Of a stretch of DNA of 64,000 bases, positions 14,550 through 24,015 are shown piece by piece. Numbering within the stretch: the stretch's first letter is position 1; each line of letters begins with the position of its first letter. A model generated the notes under the pieces. That model saw only the letters and a list, made by a program, of their open reading frames with translations, had not been told where the DNA came from and did no database searches. Source of the stretch: Corynebacterium sp. CNCTC7651 (lineage in GTDB: Bacteria > Actinomycetota > Actinomycetes > Mycobacteriales > Mycobacteriaceae); assembly GCF_021496665.1 (NCBI RefSeq), contig NZ_CP071246.1:1674001-1738000 (forward strand), given 5' to 3'. A program made the position numbers and the translations under genes.

Positions 14550-15986
14550 GTGGCTGAAAAGGTGGACAAGGGAACGTCGAAAAGCAAGCAAGCAACGGTG
14601 CTGCCGTCGGCGATGGGCATGGCCGCGACGTTCGATTTCGTGCTGGTGGAGCGCTACGGCGAGCTGCTGGCGGCCGAGTCGAAGCTGCGCGGCGAGGACG
14701 TGGTTGGGGCGCCGGCGATGCGGGTGCCGGGCGATTTTTCGCAAGATCCGTTCCTAACCGGCGTGATTGGCAAGCACATCATCATGGGCATCCAGGCCAC
14801 GGGCGCGAAAGCGGCGGCGGTGGAGTTCCCGGTCGGCAGCGGGCGTGACCTGCGCGAACGTGACCTGATTCCCTACGAGATGGTGGTGAAGGACGGCCAG
14901 GTCGCGGCCGTGGTCAGCGACGAGCAGATTGAGCCCGTGCTTTGCGACGACTGGGGGTTCACCGGCCAGCTCCTCACCAGCGACGAGGTTGCGCGGGGCG
15001 CGGGCGATGGTGGTGCGATTCCGGGGGCGCACGGCGCGGTTGCCCGTGAGCTGGCGGGACGCGCGATCACGCTGCTGAAGAATGATCGCGCGCTGCTCCC
15101 CCTCGATCCCGCCGCTGCCGGGCAGATTGTGGTTATGGGCGTGGGGCGCTTGGCCACGGACGTTGTCGCGGTGCCGGGCGGTGCAACCGCGCCGTACACG
15201 GTTCCGCCCGCCGAGGGCATGCGTGACGTGCTGGCGGAGCTGGGAGCGGATAGCCCGGTCGAGGTGTTCGAGGTTTTGGCCGACGCGTCCGACGTGTCCA
15301 ATGCGGATGCCGCCGTTGCCGCCGCCGTTGCCGCCGCGCGCGAGGCGGACACGGTGGTGCTCATCGCCGGGTCACTCGAGGGCGCTGAGGCGGATGCCCA
15401 ACACGCGCTGATCTCGGACGTTCTGGCCGCCAACCCACGCACACTGGTGGTGCTCAAGACCACTGATCCGTCGCACGTCCCCTCGATCGGCGGCGCCCAC
15501 ACCGTCATCGAGTGCTTCGCCCCAGGTCAGGAGGACGGCCACGCCGTAGCGGACGCGCTCTTCGGCAACGTCACCCCCTCCGGCAAACTCCCTGCCACCT
15601 ACCCCGCGTTCCCGTTCGGCTACGGGCTGAGCTTTACGACGTTCACCCTCGGCGACCCCGAAGTAACCCAAGACGGCCGCTTTGTTGAGGTGAACGTGCC
15701 GGTAACCAACACGGGTGACCGCGTTGGTGGCGAGGTGCCGCAGGTGTACGCGGACCTGCCGTTCGACGGGCAGCTGCTGCGCCGCCTGGTCGGGTTCCGA
15801 CGCGTCGAGCCAGCACCCGGCGAGACCGAAGTTGCCGTCATCGGGATCGATGCGGATTGGCCCAACCACCCGTTCAGCATCTGGGACGAGGAGGCACAGG
15901 ATTGGGTCGAGCCGGAGGGCGACATCACTCTGCACATCGGCACGTCCGCGGAGGATTTCCGGTACACCGCGACGGTGCGGTTGTAA
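14550..15986 (+). CDS. Compact GH3-like protein (reduced catalytic barrel, GH3 C-domain, FnIII-like domain)
   Basis: 478 aa against about 750 for full beta-glucosidase-type GH3 enzymes. Residues about 1-160 look like a cut-down barrel: LPSAMGMAATFDFVLVERYGE, DPFLTGVIGKHIIMGIQATGA, then a jump past the usual KHF region and the conserved Arg/Asn segments to CDDWGFTG and SDE. About 165-350 is the GH3 C-terminal domain (GRAITLLKNDRALLPLDP, DTVVLIAGSLEGAEADAQ, ECFAPGQEDGHAVADALFG, PFGYGLSFTTF) and the rest is an FnIII-like domain. No signal peptide, so it is cytoplasmic. The sugar-binding KH pair is lost, so hydrolase activity is doubtful. The start (GTG 14550, or 14547) follows AGGAG. Confidence 0.8.
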   Translation: MAEKVDKGTSKSKQATVLPSAMGMAATFDFVLVERYGELLAAESKLRGEDVVGAPAMRVPGDFSQDPFLTGVIGKHIIMGIQATGAKAAAVEFPVGSGRDLRERDLIPYEMVVKDGQVAAVVSDEQIEPVLCDDWGFTGQLLTSDEVARGAGDGGAIPGAHGAVARELAGRAITLLKNDRALLPLDPAAAGQIVVMGVGRLATDVVAVPGGATAPYTVPPAEGMRDVLAELGADSPVEVFEVLADASDVSNADAAVAAAVAAAREADTVVLIAGSLEGAEADAQHALISDVLAANPRTLVVLKTTDPSHVPSIGGAHTVIECFAPGQEDGHAVADALFGNVTPSGKLPATYPAFPFGYGLSFTTFTLGDPEVTQDGRFVEVNVPVTNTGDRVGGEVPQVYADLPFDGQLLRRLVGFRRVEPAPGETEVAVIGIDADWPNHPFSIWDEEAQDWVEPEGDITLHIGTSAEDFRYTATVRL

Positions 15987-16042
15987 GAAGCATCGGCGGT
16001 TGTAGAAGCGGCCGGTGATGGCAGGCCGGGCCGATATCGCCG

Positions 16043-16861
16043 CTAGATCCTGCGAGGCTGGAACTTCGAGCGCGGTTCGACGATCAGCTCTTGCTGCTCA
16101 ATCAGCGGCAGCTCATCCAGGTCGCGGTCCCGCACCTCACTGACCATGTCGAACATCGTCCCGGCTATGTGGCTGAGGCGCTCACCGGCGGGTTTGGGCT
16201 GGAGGGCGGTGTAAAGTGCCGTCGCTAAGTCCCCTGCGCCGACCACGTTGCCGCCAAGCCGCGGTGTTTCCACCAGCAGTGATTCCTCGGGGGTGATGTC
16301 CAGCATGCCCAGCGTCGCATCCGCGTGGGATCCAATCGAGGTCACCAGCGCGTGGTCCTTGAGGCTACGGGCCGCCTCGGCGGTTGCTTCCGGAGTAGTG
16401 AGCTCGGTACCCGTAAGCAGGGAAAGTTCCCATTGGTTGGGTGTGATGGCGTCGGCAAGCGGGATAAGGCGCTCCCGGAACACGTCGGGAATCTCGGGTG
16501 CCACGAAGGAGCCGACCTGCGCGTTACCGATCACCGGGTCGCAGACGTAGCGCGCGTTGGGGTTCGCCGCTTTGACGCGACGGACGGCGTCCTCCACCAC
16601 GGCCGCGAGTTCGGACGAACCGAGGTAGCCGGTCAAAATAACACCTACCTGGTCAAACGCGAAGGACATCCCGTCGAGGACATCCGCGACCTGCTCCGGA
16701 GTCATCACCGGCCCGCGCCACGACGGGTATTCGGTGTGGTTGGAGAAATTGACGGTGTAGACCGGCCAGACCTCGCAGCCCAGGCGCTGCATGGCGAAAA
16801 CGGCGGCGGAGTTGCCCACGTGGCCGTACGCCACTGCAGACTGGAGGGAGATGATGTTCAC
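16043..16861 (-). CDS. pdxY: Pyridoxal kinase, paralogue A
   Basis: 272-aa ribokinase-fold enzyme phosphorylating vitamin B6 forms to PLP. The N-terminus (NIISLQSAVAYGHVGNSAAVFAMQRLGCEVWPVYTVNFSNHT) and DPVIGN, TPNQWELSLLTG and the anion-hole/catalytic GAGDLATALYTAL fit PdxY/PdxK. The start is the GTG at 16861; no strong ribosome site is visible. It is about half identical by eye to the next gene in its N-terminal third. Both lie in an insertion between corC and era. Confidence 0.9.
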   Translation of the reverse strand: MNIISLQSAVAYGHVGNSAAVFAMQRLGCEVWPVYTVNFSNHTEYPSWRGPVMTPEQVADVLDGMSFAFDQVGVILTGYLGSSELAAVVEDAVRRVKAANPNARYVCDPVIGNAQVGSFVAPEIPDVFRERLIPLADAITPNQWELSLLTGTELTTPEATAEAARSLKDHALVTSIGSHADATLGMLDITPEESLLVETPRLGGNVVGAGDLATALYTALQPKPAGERLSHIAGTMFDMVSEVRDRDLDELPLIEQQELIVEPRSKFQPRRI

Positions 16862-16935
16862 GCTTCGACGATACAAGCCGGGTCGGAGGTGACAGTTCGA
16901 GGTCCGGGCCAACCCTCCGCGTCTCGCCCCTCTGC

Positions 16936-17096
16936 GTTCCGATCCTCCATTGCGTTCCTCCCCTCTATTCCGATCCTCCGTAGGCGATCCGGTCGCGGCG
17001 ATCCAAGGGGATTTATTCTTCCAATGCGGGTGAATTTAAGCCTCTGGATCGTCACAAAAGGATCGCCTATGGGGGATCGCTACGGAGGATCGGAAT
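16936..17096. repeat. Inverted and direct repeats in the pdxY-pdxY intergenic region
   Basis: The left arm 16967-16990 (ATTCCGATCCTCCGTAGGCGATCC, shown here only as ATTCCGATCCTCC then GTAGGCGATCC) is the reverse complement of 17074-17096 with one base inserted. A direct copy of TTCCGATCCTCC precedes it at 16937, and a further GGATCGCCTA lies at 17060-17069. The arms are about 83 bases apart. The 390-base gap 16862-17251 holds these repeats, a GC-rich hairpin near 17216-17243 and no credible gene. It is upstream of paralogue A, so regulator binding or an RNA structure are options. Confidence 0.7.
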
Positions 17097-17215
17097 TGGG
17101 CGACCGAGCAACTGGAAAGGTCCAGGTCAGAACGGGGTGCACCGGGGGCCGGTAGGTCGAGAGGCCGGGCTTTCCCGGGCGGCCGGGGACCAGATAGCGA
17201 CGCGGAGGGCGGGCA

Positions 17216-17243
17216 GGGCGGCCAAGTGGCCAGCCGGCCGCCC
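17216..17243 (-). terminator. GC-rich hairpin after pdxY paralogue B
   Basis: GGGCGGCC at 17216-17223 pairs perfectly with GGCCGCCC at 17236-17243 across a 12-base loop, just beyond the stop of the leftward gene at 17252. A second small GC hairpin follows near 17165-17179. No U tract is present, so an intrinsic stop is only possible, not clear. Confidence 0.35.
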
Positions 17244-17251
17244 GGAAACCC

Positions 17252-18103
17252 CTACAGCGCCTCGACCTCGAACTGGAGCTGCGGGTTGGCGTAGTAGTCC
17301 TGAGCCTCGACCAGTTTGAGCTCGGGGGAATCGGCCTCGTGGGTCAACCGGAGCAGGTCGTAGACGGAGCTGGCGGTGCGGGCCAGCGCGTCGGCGGCGT
17401 CGCCGGATTCGATGTAGTGGCCAGTGAACAGCGCCGCGGTCACGTCGCCGGAGCCGTTGCGCTTGAACGGCAGGCACGGGGTGCGCACGATCCACTTGCC
17501 CTTGCTATCAACGGCTAGCATCTCGATCGTGTCTTCCGGGGCATCCGGGCGCTCGACGGAGGTCACAAGCACGGCCTTGGGGCCCATGTCGCGGGCGGCG
17601 TCGACGGCGGCCAGGGTGGAATCCAGGTCAGTCACGTCGCGCTCGGTCAGGTACCCCAGCTCGAACTGGTTGGGCGTGATCAGGTCGGCGACGGGGACCA
17701 CGCGGTCGCGCAGCAGCGGCGGGATGGTGTCCGCAACGTGGCAGCCGGACTTGGCGTTGCCCATCACCGGGTCGCACGCGTAGATCGCGGCGGGGTTTTC
17801 GGCCTTCACCTTGGCAACCGCGTCGATGATCACATCCGCGATGTCGTCTCCGCCTTGGTAGCCGGACAAGATGGCGTCGATACGCGCAAAAGCCCCGCGC
17901 TCCCCGATGCCCTCGATGACCTGGGCCACGTCGGCGGCCGGGATCATCGGGCCTTTCCACGCGCCGTAGCCGGTGTGGTTGGAGAAGTTGACGGTGTAGA
18001 CGGGCCAGACTTCGTGGCCGATGCGCTGCAGCGGGAAGACGGCGGCGGAGTTGCCCACGTGGCCGTACGCCACGGCGGACTGGATGGAGAGGATGTTCTT
18101 CAT
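17252..18103 (-). CDS. pdxY: Pyridoxal kinase, paralogue B
   Basis: 283-aa PdxY/PdxK-type kinase. Motifs: MKNILSIQSAVAYGHVGNSAAVFPLQRIG, VWPVYTVNFSNHTGYG, DPVMGNAKSG, TPNQFELGYLT and catalytic NGSGDVTAALFTGHY. It keeps a canonical GSGD, whereas paralogue A has GAGD. It begins at the ATG at 18103, 24 bases after the corC stop, so the two kinases may be read from the corC operon or from a local promoter. Which one supplies PLP, and whether one has shifted substrate, cannot be told here. Confidence 0.92.
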   Translation of the reverse strand: MKNILSIQSAVAYGHVGNSAAVFPLQRIGHEVWPVYTVNFSNHTGYGAWKGPMIPAADVAQVIEGIGERGAFARIDAILSGYQGGDDIADVIIDAVAKVKAENPAAIYACDPVMGNAKSGCHVADTIPPLLRDRVVPVADLITPNQFELGYLTERDVTDLDSTLAAVDAARDMGPKAVLVTSVERPDAPEDTIEMLAVDSKGKWIVRTPCLPFKRNGSGDVTAALFTGHYIESGDAADALARTASSVYDLLRLTHEADSPELKLVEAQDYYANPQLQFEVEAL

Positions 18104-18127
18104 GGGGGCTATTGTGCCCCCGCGCGC

Positions 18128-19450
18128 CTACGCCTCCGGAATTGGGGCGGGTTCCAGCACCTCGGGCACGGTGACTAGCACGGTGCGGGTTTTCACGCGA
18201 CCGCGGCGGTCGCGCCCGCCCTCGGCGGTGTAGGTCAGCCCGTTCATGGTGATGGACGCGCCGGGCAGGGGTACGCGGCCGAGTTCGTAGGAGAGCAGGC
18301 CGGCGACGGTGTCCACGGAATCGACCACCTCATCGTCGTAGGCCAGGTCAAAGTCCATGTGGTCGGCGAGGTGATCCACCAAGTCATCCAGCGGGGTGCG
18401 GGCCTGCACACGCAGGGTGCGCTCGCCCACCAGCTCGATGGGGGCAGCCTCGTCCTCGTCGTACTCGTCGGTGATCTCGCCGACGATCTCCTCCAGCAGG
18501 TCCTCCATGGTCAGCAAGCCGGCAACGCCGCCGTACTCGTCGATCACAATCGCGATGTGGGTGTTCTCGCGCTGCATCTCCTTCAGCAACACGTCCAGCG
18601 GCTTGGAGTCGGGCACGAAGAGCGGCTCGCGCATAGAGGCGGTGACTGGCGCGGACGCGTCGATCGGCGCGCCGGTCTCCCCGAACATGTCCTTCAGGTA
18701 CGCCACGCCCATAATGTCGTCCACCGTCTCGCCGATGACGGGCACGCGGGAGTGGCCGGAACGCACCATCAGGCGCGTGGCCTGGCCGGCGGTTTTGTCC
18801 TCTTCGATCCAGATCATCTCCGGGCGCGGCACCATCACCTGGCGCGCGTGGGTGGAGGCGAGATCGAAGATGTTCTGGATCATGCGGCCCTCGGTGGTCT
18901 CCACCACACCCTGCTCCTGCGCGATGTCCACCATTTCGCGCAGCTCCACCTCGGTGGAGTAGGGGCCGTCCCGGAAATCCTCGCCCGGGTGGAAGATGTT
19001 GCCCACGCGGATGAGCAGGCCGGACAATGGCCCCAGGATGGTGTGGAACGCGGCCAGCCACTGCGCGGAGCGCAGCGAGATCGTGTACGGGTTGCGCTTG
19101 CCGGCGGTGCGGGCGAACACGCCGATGATGCCAAATTGCAACAGCGTCACGGAGGCGACGGCGGCGGTAATAGCCCACGCGTCGGATTCAATCAGGTCCA
19201 TCGCCAGCATCGCGGCAAACACCGCGGCCACCACGTCCAGGATGGTGCGCAGCATCACCAGCGTGTTCACGTGGCTGGCGCGCGCGTCCACCACCTTCAG
19301 CAGCGCGCGGGAGCCGGCAACGTCGTCTTTGACCATGCCCTCCACGCGCGCCCGGGAAATCGGGCTCAGCGCGGATTCAATGGATCCGAGCAGGCCGGAA
19401 AGCAACAGCGCGATGATGGTGGTCACCGCGTATGCGAAGGTGAATTCCAC
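18128..19450 (-). CDS. CNNM/CorC-family membrane protein with CBS pair (hemolysin C family)
   Basis: 440 aa. The N-terminal DUF21 region has three to four membrane segments (YAVTTIIALLLSGLLGSIESALS, LVMLRTILDVVAAVFAAM, TAAVASVTLLQFGIIGVF). A CBS pair then spans about residues 205-330 (VMVPRPEMIWIEEDKTAGQATRLMVRSGHSRVPVIGE; HIAIVIDEYGGVAGLLTMEDLLEEIVGEI), ending in a CorC_HlyC domain. Family members act in Mg2+/Co2+ handling. It directly follows ybeY and would normally be followed by era. Confidence 0.92.
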   Translation of the reverse strand: MEFTFAYAVTTIIALLLSGLLGSIESALSPISRARVEGMVKDDVAGSRALLKVVDARASHVNTLVMLRTILDVVAAVFAAMLAMDLIESDAWAITAAVASVTLLQFGIIGVFARTAGKRNPYTISLRSAQWLAAFHTILGPLSGLLIRVGNIFHPGEDFRDGPYSTEVELREMVDIAQEQGVVETTEGRMIQNIFDLASTHARQVMVPRPEMIWIEEDKTAGQATRLMVRSGHSRVPVIGETVDDIMGVAYLKDMFGETGAPIDASAPVTASMREPLFVPDSKPLDVLLKEMQRENTHIAIVIDEYGGVAGLLTMEDLLEEIVGEITDEYDEDEAAPIELVGERTLRVQARTPLDDLVDHLADHMDFDLAYDDEVVDSVDTVAGLLSYELGRVPLPGASITMNGLTYTAEGGRDRRGRVKTRTVLVTVPEVLEPAPIPEA

Positions 19451-20032
19451 CTAGTCCTCCGCCTCCGGTTCGCTTGCGCGCATGCGCTTGTCCAGCTCGT
19501 CGCGGTCCGCGGCGGACGGGAACGCATGCGGGCCGGTCGGTTTCGGCTGGTACGCCACGCCGCGGGCTGCGAGCGAGTCGTACCAATCCGCCAAAATCTC
19601 GTTCTGCAGCGCAAACATCTCGCGCTCATCCTCCGGCGCGATGTGGTCGTACCCCAGCAGGTGGAGCACGCCGTGCACCGTCAGCAGCGCCAGCTCATGC
19701 GCGAGGTCGTGCCCGGCCATCTCTGCTTGGCGACGGTCATAGGCAGGGCACAAAATGATGTCCCCCAACATCGCGGCACCGAACGGGGATGCATCCGGGC
19801 GGCCGCCGCCCGGGGTGAGCTCATCCATGGGGAAGCTCATCACGTCCGTGGGGCCCTCCAGGTCCATCCAGCGCACGTGCAGGTCCGCCATCGTCGCCTC
19901 ATCCACCAGGGTGATGGTGGCCTCGGTGTCCGGGTGGACATCCATGGCCGTGAGGGCGAATGAGCAGACGTCCACAAGCATTTCCTCGTTAACGTCCGCT
20001 TCCCCGGACTCGTTCAAAACCTCGATGCTCAC
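19451..20032 (-). CDS. ybeY: rRNA maturation endoribonuclease YbeY
   Basis: 193-aa metal-dependent RNase needed for 16S 3'-end maturation and ribosome quality control. The zinc-binding signature is [11 protein letters not shown] near residue 125; SIEVLNESG and [28 protein letters not shown] stretches (written [14 protein letters not shown] in this protein) precede it. The C-terminal 30 residues are charged and extended. The start GTG at 20032 overlaps the phoH stop (GTGA). Confidence 0.95.
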   Translation of the reverse strand: MSIEVLNESGEADVNEEMLVDVCSFALTAMDVHPDTEATITLVDEATMADLHVRWMDLEGPTDVMSFPMDELTPGGGRPDASPFGAAMLGDIILCPAYDRRQAEMAGHDLAHELALLTVHGVLHLLGYDHIAPEDEREMFALQNEILADWYDSLAARGVAYQPKPTGPHAFPSAADRDELDKRMRASEPEAED

Positions 20033-21051
20033 TGCGCTGCCTCCTGCTCACGCTCGCGCTCGATCTCGCGCTGGCGCTTCTCATAGCGCGCGGCGTTCTG
20101 CGCATCGTGTTTGTCGTACGCGGCGACGATGCGGGAGATCAGGTGGTGGCGCACCACGTCATCCGCGCGCAGCTCCTGGAAGTCAATGCCTTCGATATCG
20201 CCTAGGATGCGGCGCGCCACGCGCAGGCCGGAGACGGTGCCGCGCGGCAGGTCGACCTGGCTCACGTCGCCCGTAACCACCATCTTGGAGCCGAAGCCCA
20301 GGCGGGTGAGGAACATCTTCATCTGCGCGCCGGTGGTGTTCTGCGCCTCATCCAAAATCACGAACGCGTCCGACAACGTGCGGCCGCGCATGTACGCCAG
20401 GGGTGCGACCTCGATGATCCCGGCCTCGATGAGTTTGGGGATCATCTCCGGGTCCAGCATGTCCCGGAGAGCGTCGTAAAGCGGGCGCAAGTACGGGTCG
20501 ATCTTGTCGGACAGCGTGCCGGGAAGGAAGCCCAGCTTCTCCCCCGCCTCCACGGCCGGGCGGGTGAGGATGATGCGCTTGACCTCTTTGTTCTGCAGCG
20601 CCTGCACAGCCTTGGCCACCGCGAGGTAGGTCTTGCCGGAACCTGCGGGGCCGATGCCGAACGTAATCGTGTTCTCATCGATCGCGTCCACGTAGCGGCG
20701 CTGACCGGCCGTCTTCGGGCGGATCACCTTGCCCTTGCGCGCCACAATCTCCGCGCCCAGGATCTCGGCGACGGATTCCGGTGCCTCCGTCTCCATGATG
20801 CGGGTGGCGTGCACCACCGTGTCCGCCGTGATGGGCACGCCGCGGCGCGCCATCGATTCCAGCTCATCCAGCACGCGCAGCACATACGCCACGTCATGGT
20901 CCGCGCCGCGCACGGTGACCGTGGTGCCGCGGGCGTGAATATCGGCGTTCAGGTGCTGGTTCAGCACACGCAGGTTTTCATCATGCACCCCGAGCACGGA
21001 CTGGGCGTACGCGGAATCCAGCTCGATTTTGCGGGTGACCAGTTCTTCCAT
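20029..21051 (-). CDS. PhoH-family ATPase
   Basis: 340-aa P-loop ATPase of the PhoH/PhoL type. Walker A is [16 protein letters not shown], with [32 protein letters not shown] and [26 protein letters not shown] (Walker B) after it. Residues 1-100 include a KH-like N-terminal region ([29 protein letters not shown]). The neighbour YbeY is a usual partner, suggesting rRNA-related work. The start is the ATG at 21051; a TTG nine bases upstream is less likely. The C-terminus is a run of Glu/Arg helix. Confidence 0.93.
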   Translation of the reverse strand: MEELVTRKIELDSAYAQSVLGVHDENLRVLNQHLNADIHARGTTVTVRGADHDVAYVLRVLDELESMARRGVPITADTVVHATRIMETEAPESVAEILGAEIVARKGKVIRPKTAGQRRYVDAIDENTITFGIGPAGSGKTYLAVAKAVQALQNKEVKRIILTRPAVEAGEKLGFLPGTLSDKIDPYLRPLYDALRDMLDPEMIPKLIEAGIIEVAPLAYMRGRTLSDAFVILDEAQNTTGAQMKMFLTRLGFGSKMVVTGDVSQVDLPRGTVSGLRVARRILGDIEGIDFQELRADDVVRHHLISRIVAAYDKHDAQNAARYEKRQREIEREREQEAAQ

Positions 21052-21062
21052 GGCACCCAAGG

Positions 21063-21761
21063 CTACCAGCGCCCACTCAGCGCACCGATCGCGGCGAGGC
21101 CCGCAAACGCGGCGCTGGCCGTGCGCAGCACCTCCGGACCCAGACGCACCGGGGTGCCGCCGATCAGCTCCAGCTCATCTTCGCCGATGCCGCCCTCTGG
21201 CCCGATGATCAGCCAGATATCGTCGGCGAATTCCACGTCCCGCAGCGGGGTGGTCGCGTCCTCGTGCAGCACCAGCGCCTGCACGTCTTTGGTCAGCTGC
21301 GCCAGCTGGTTCGTGGTCACCGGCTCGCGCACCTGTGGCACCCACGCGCGCCGCGACTGCTTCGCGCTGGCCACCGCCTGGTTGTTCCACTTCTCCACCT
21401 GCTTGGCTTGCTTCGCCTCCGGCCAGCGGGCGATGGTGCGGTGGCTGATCCAGGGCACGATCGCATCCGCGCCGCCCTGCACCGCCAGATCCACGGCCAG
21501 CTCCGCGCGCTCCGACTTCGGAATCGCCTGCACCACGGTCACGCGCGGGCTCGGCGCCGGCACCTGCGCGTGCCCCACCACGTCTCCCCGCACTTCGCTT
21601 TTCGACGTTCGCGTGACCCGAACCTCCACGGTCAGCCCCGAGCCGTCGGTAAGCATGATGTGCTCCCCCGGCTCGATGCGCTTGACGTGGGCGTGCGCGG
21701 CTTCGGGGCCGGTGAGCACGCCTGCGAGCGGGTCGGGGGTGAGGAAGTACGGCAGGGACAC
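21063..21761 (-). CDS. rsmE: 16S rRNA m3U1498 methyltransferase
   Basis: 232-aa SPOUT-class methyltransferase acting on U1498 of 16S rRNA. The C-terminal SAM-binding knot shows as WLIIGPEGGIGEDELELI and VRLGPEVLRTASAAFAGLAAIGAL, with KSERAELAVDLAVQGGADAIVPW in the middle. The PUA-like N-terminus begins SLPYFLTPDPLAG. The GTG start overlaps the dnaJ stop by one base (TAGTG). Confidence 0.95.
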   Translation of the reverse strand: MSLPYFLTPDPLAGVLTGPEAAHAHVKRIEPGEHIMLTDGSGLTVEVRVTRTSKSEVRGDVVGHAQVPAPSPRVTVVQAIPKSERAELAVDLAVQGGADAIVPWISHRTIARWPEAKQAKQVEKWNNQAVASAKQSRRAWVPQVREPVTTNQLAQLTKDVQALVLHEDATTPLRDVEFADDIWLIIGPEGGIGEDELELIGGTPVRLGPEVLRTASAAFAGLAAIGALSGRW

Positions 21762-22894
21762 TAGCGGCGGAACCTGTCGCGCATGCGGGAGAAGAAGCCC
21801 TCGTTGGCAGCGGCGTCCTCGGTGTGGACCTCGGTGTTATCCGGGCAGCCGTCGCGCAGCTCCTCCAACGCGGCGCGCTCCTGGTTGCTCAGCGCAGTGG
21901 GCACGGTGACCTGGACGTGGGCGATCAGGTCACCGAAGCGGTCCGTGCGGATCAGCGGCATGCCCTCGCCCTCAAGCACGATCGTGTCGCCCGGCTGGGT
22001 GCCGGCGGGCACGACGATGGTGGTTGTACCACCTGCGAGGTTGTCCACGGTGATCTGGGAACCCAGCGCTGCGTCATACATCGGGACGTTGAGGCGCAGC
22101 AGCAGGTCGTGCCCGTCGCGCACAAAGTACGGGTGCGGCTCCGTGGTCACCTCAACGTACAGGTCGCCCGCCGGGCCGCCGCCGTGGCCTACCTCGCCCT
22201 GGCCCGCCATGCGGATGCGCATGCCGGTGGCAATGCCGGCCGGGATGTTCACGGTCAGATCACGAGTGGCGCGCACGCGACCGTCGCCGCCGCACTGGCG
22301 GCAGGGGTCGGTGATGATCTCGCCGTACCCGCGGCACTTCGGGCACTCGCGCGACATCATGACGTTGCCCAGGAACGACTGCTGCACCTCCTGCACGGCA
22401 CCGGATCCGTGGCAGTGGTCGCAGGTGACCGGCTTGGATTCGGATTCGGAGCCGGTGCCGTGGCACTTCTCGCACAGCACGGCGGTATCAACGGCGACGT
22501 GCTTCTTCACGCCCTCGTACGCCTCCTGCAGCGTGATGGAGGTGCGCAGCAGCGCGTCATTGCCCTGCTGGACGCGGGAGCGCGGCTCACGCGCCGCGCC
22601 GCCACCGCCGCCGAAGAACGCCTCGAAGATATCACCCAGGCCGCCGCCGAAACCGCCGGCGCCGCCCATGCCGCCCTGCTCCATCGGGTCCCCGCCGCGG
22701 TCCACAATGCTGCGCTTCTGCGGGTCCAAGAGCACTTCCTGCGCCAGCGAAATCTCCGCGAACTTCGCCGCGGCCTCCTCGGACGGGTTCACGTCCGGGT
22801 GGTACTTGCGCGCCAAGCGGCGGTACGCCTTCTTAATGTCCTGTTCGGTCGCCTCCCGGTCCACACCGAGGATGCCGTAGTAATCCCTGGCCAA
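21761..22894 (-). CDS. dnaJ2: Chaperone DnaJ (second copy type, HrcA-linked)
   Basis: 377-aa DnaK co-chaperone. J domain with HPD (RKYHPDVN) at residues about 30-36, a Gly-rich linker (GGMGGAGGFGGGLG, FFGGGGGAA), then four CxxCxGxG zinc repeats (CEKCHGTGS, CDHCHGSGA, CPKCRGYGE, CRQCGGDGR), and the C-terminal substrate-binding domains. TTG start at 22894 with AAAGG upstream. Placement after hrcA rather than dnaK-grpE indicates the dnaJ2 lineage of actinobacteria. Confidence 0.95.
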   Translation of the reverse strand: MARDYYGILGVDREATEQDIKKAYRRLARKYHPDVNPSEEAAAKFAEISLAQEVLLDPQKRSIVDRGGDPMEQGGMGGAGGFGGGLGDIFEAFFGGGGGAAREPRSRVQQGNDALLRTSITLQEAYEGVKKHVAVDTAVLCEKCHGTGSESESKPVTCDHCHGSGAVQEVQQSFLGNVMMSRECPKCRGYGEIITDPCRQCGGDGRVRATRDLTVNIPAGIATGMRIRMAGQGEVGHGGGPAGDLYVEVTTEPHPYFVRDGHDLLLRLNVPMYDAALGSQITVDNLAGGTTTIVVPAGTQPGDTIVLEGEGMPLIRTDRFGDLIAHVQVTVPTALSNQERAALEELRDGCPDNTEVHTEDAAANEGFFSRMRDRFRR

Positions 22895-22966
22895 CTACTT
22901 ACCTTTCACACTTCTTCTAATCTCGGCGGCGCTAAACCCTGCACGAAAACCCTGCAGGCCGCCGCG

Positions 22967-23983
22967 CTATTCGCCCCTGAGGATGCGGCTGATGTACCTG
23001 GCCACCGTGGCAACCTTTTGCATGGTACCCGGATAGTCCATATGCGTCGGCCCCACAACGCCAAGGCCTCCCAGGGCCTCCGCGCCTGCGCCATATGCAG
23101 TAGTAACAATTGAGGCGCGCGATAATTCCTCGTCCTCATTCTCCCGGCCGATGCGCACAGAGACGTGCTCCAACTCCTGCGCGCTGGCCAGAAGCTTCAG
23201 CACCACCACCTGCTCCTCCAGCGCGGCGATCACGGATTGCAGGTCGCCCGCGCCGTGCAGCGTGAGGTTGCCCGCGCCCGCGATCAGCAGCCGGTCCGAG
23301 GTGGTGGCCACCAGCGTGTCAATCAGCACCGCCGTCGCCCGCTCCACAGCCGGCGCCAGCTGCAGCGGTGCGCGGGAGGCGAGCAGGCTCAACGAATCCG
23401 CAGCCTCCCGCATGGTCTTGCCCACCAGCACGTCGTTGAGCAGGGTGCGCAGCTGGGCCACGCCGTCGTCCGAGATCGGGGCGGCCAGCTCCACGTTGCG
23501 CTGGTCCACGCGTCCCGCGTCCGTGATCAGCACCAACAGCAGGCGCGTCTGGGACAGCGCCACCACCTCGCAGTGCTTCACCCGGCTCACGTTCAGCGTG
23601 GGCAGCTGCACCACCGCCGCCTGGTTGGTCAGTTGTGCGAGCAGCTGCACGGAGCGGCGCAGTACGTCCTCCATGTCCACGCCGTGCTCCAAAAACTCCA
23701 GGATGGCGCGGCGCTCGGCGGCGGAAATCGGCTTCACGTCATGCAGCGCGTCCACGAACGCGCGGTACCCCGCCTCGGTGGGTATGCGCCCGGAGCTCGC
23801 GTGGGTCTGCTCGATGTAGCCCTGCTGCTCCAGCACGCTCATGTCATTCCGGATGGTCGCCGGGCTCACCTTGAGCCCATGCCTCTCGACGAGTGCTTTC
23901 GAGCCAACCGGTTCCTGGCTGGCGATATAGTCCGCAACAATCGCGCGCAGCACCGCCCGGCGCCTGGCATCCGCCGCGCTCAT
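22967..23983 (-). CDS. hrcA: Heat-inducible transcription repressor HrcA
   Basis: 338-aa repressor of class I heat-shock genes via CIRCE elements. Winged helix at the N-terminus ([69 protein letters not shown] in family order), then the GAF-like domain. The start is the ATG at 23983, with GGAAGGGAG ahead; a GTG six bases earlier abuts that site too closely. No CIRCE was seen upstream. Confidence 0.95.
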   Translation of the reverse strand: MSAADARRRAVLRAIVADYIASQEPVGSKALVERHGLKVSPATIRNDMSVLEQQGYIEQTHASSGRIPTEAGYRAFVDALHDVKPISAAERRAILEFLEHGVDMEDVLRRSVQLLAQLTNQAAVVQLPTLNVSRVKHCEVVALSQTRLLLVLITDAGRVDQRNVELAAPISDDGVAQLRTLLNDVLVGKTMREAADSLSLLASRAPLQLAPAVERATAVLIDTLVATTSDRLLIAGAGNLTLHGAGDLQSVIAALEEQVVVLKLLASAQELEHVSVRIGRENEDEELSRASIVTTAYGAGAEALGGLGVVGPTHMDYPGTMQKVATVARYISRILRGE

Positions 23984-24015
23984 TGGCACTCCCTTCCGTC
24001 GACTGCTAATCGATG

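Noticed and set aside
23984-24015. CIRCE operator upstream of hrcA
   Set aside because: Only a loose GCACTC...GCTAA resemblance; spacing and arms do not match TTAGCACTC-N9-GAGTGCTAA.
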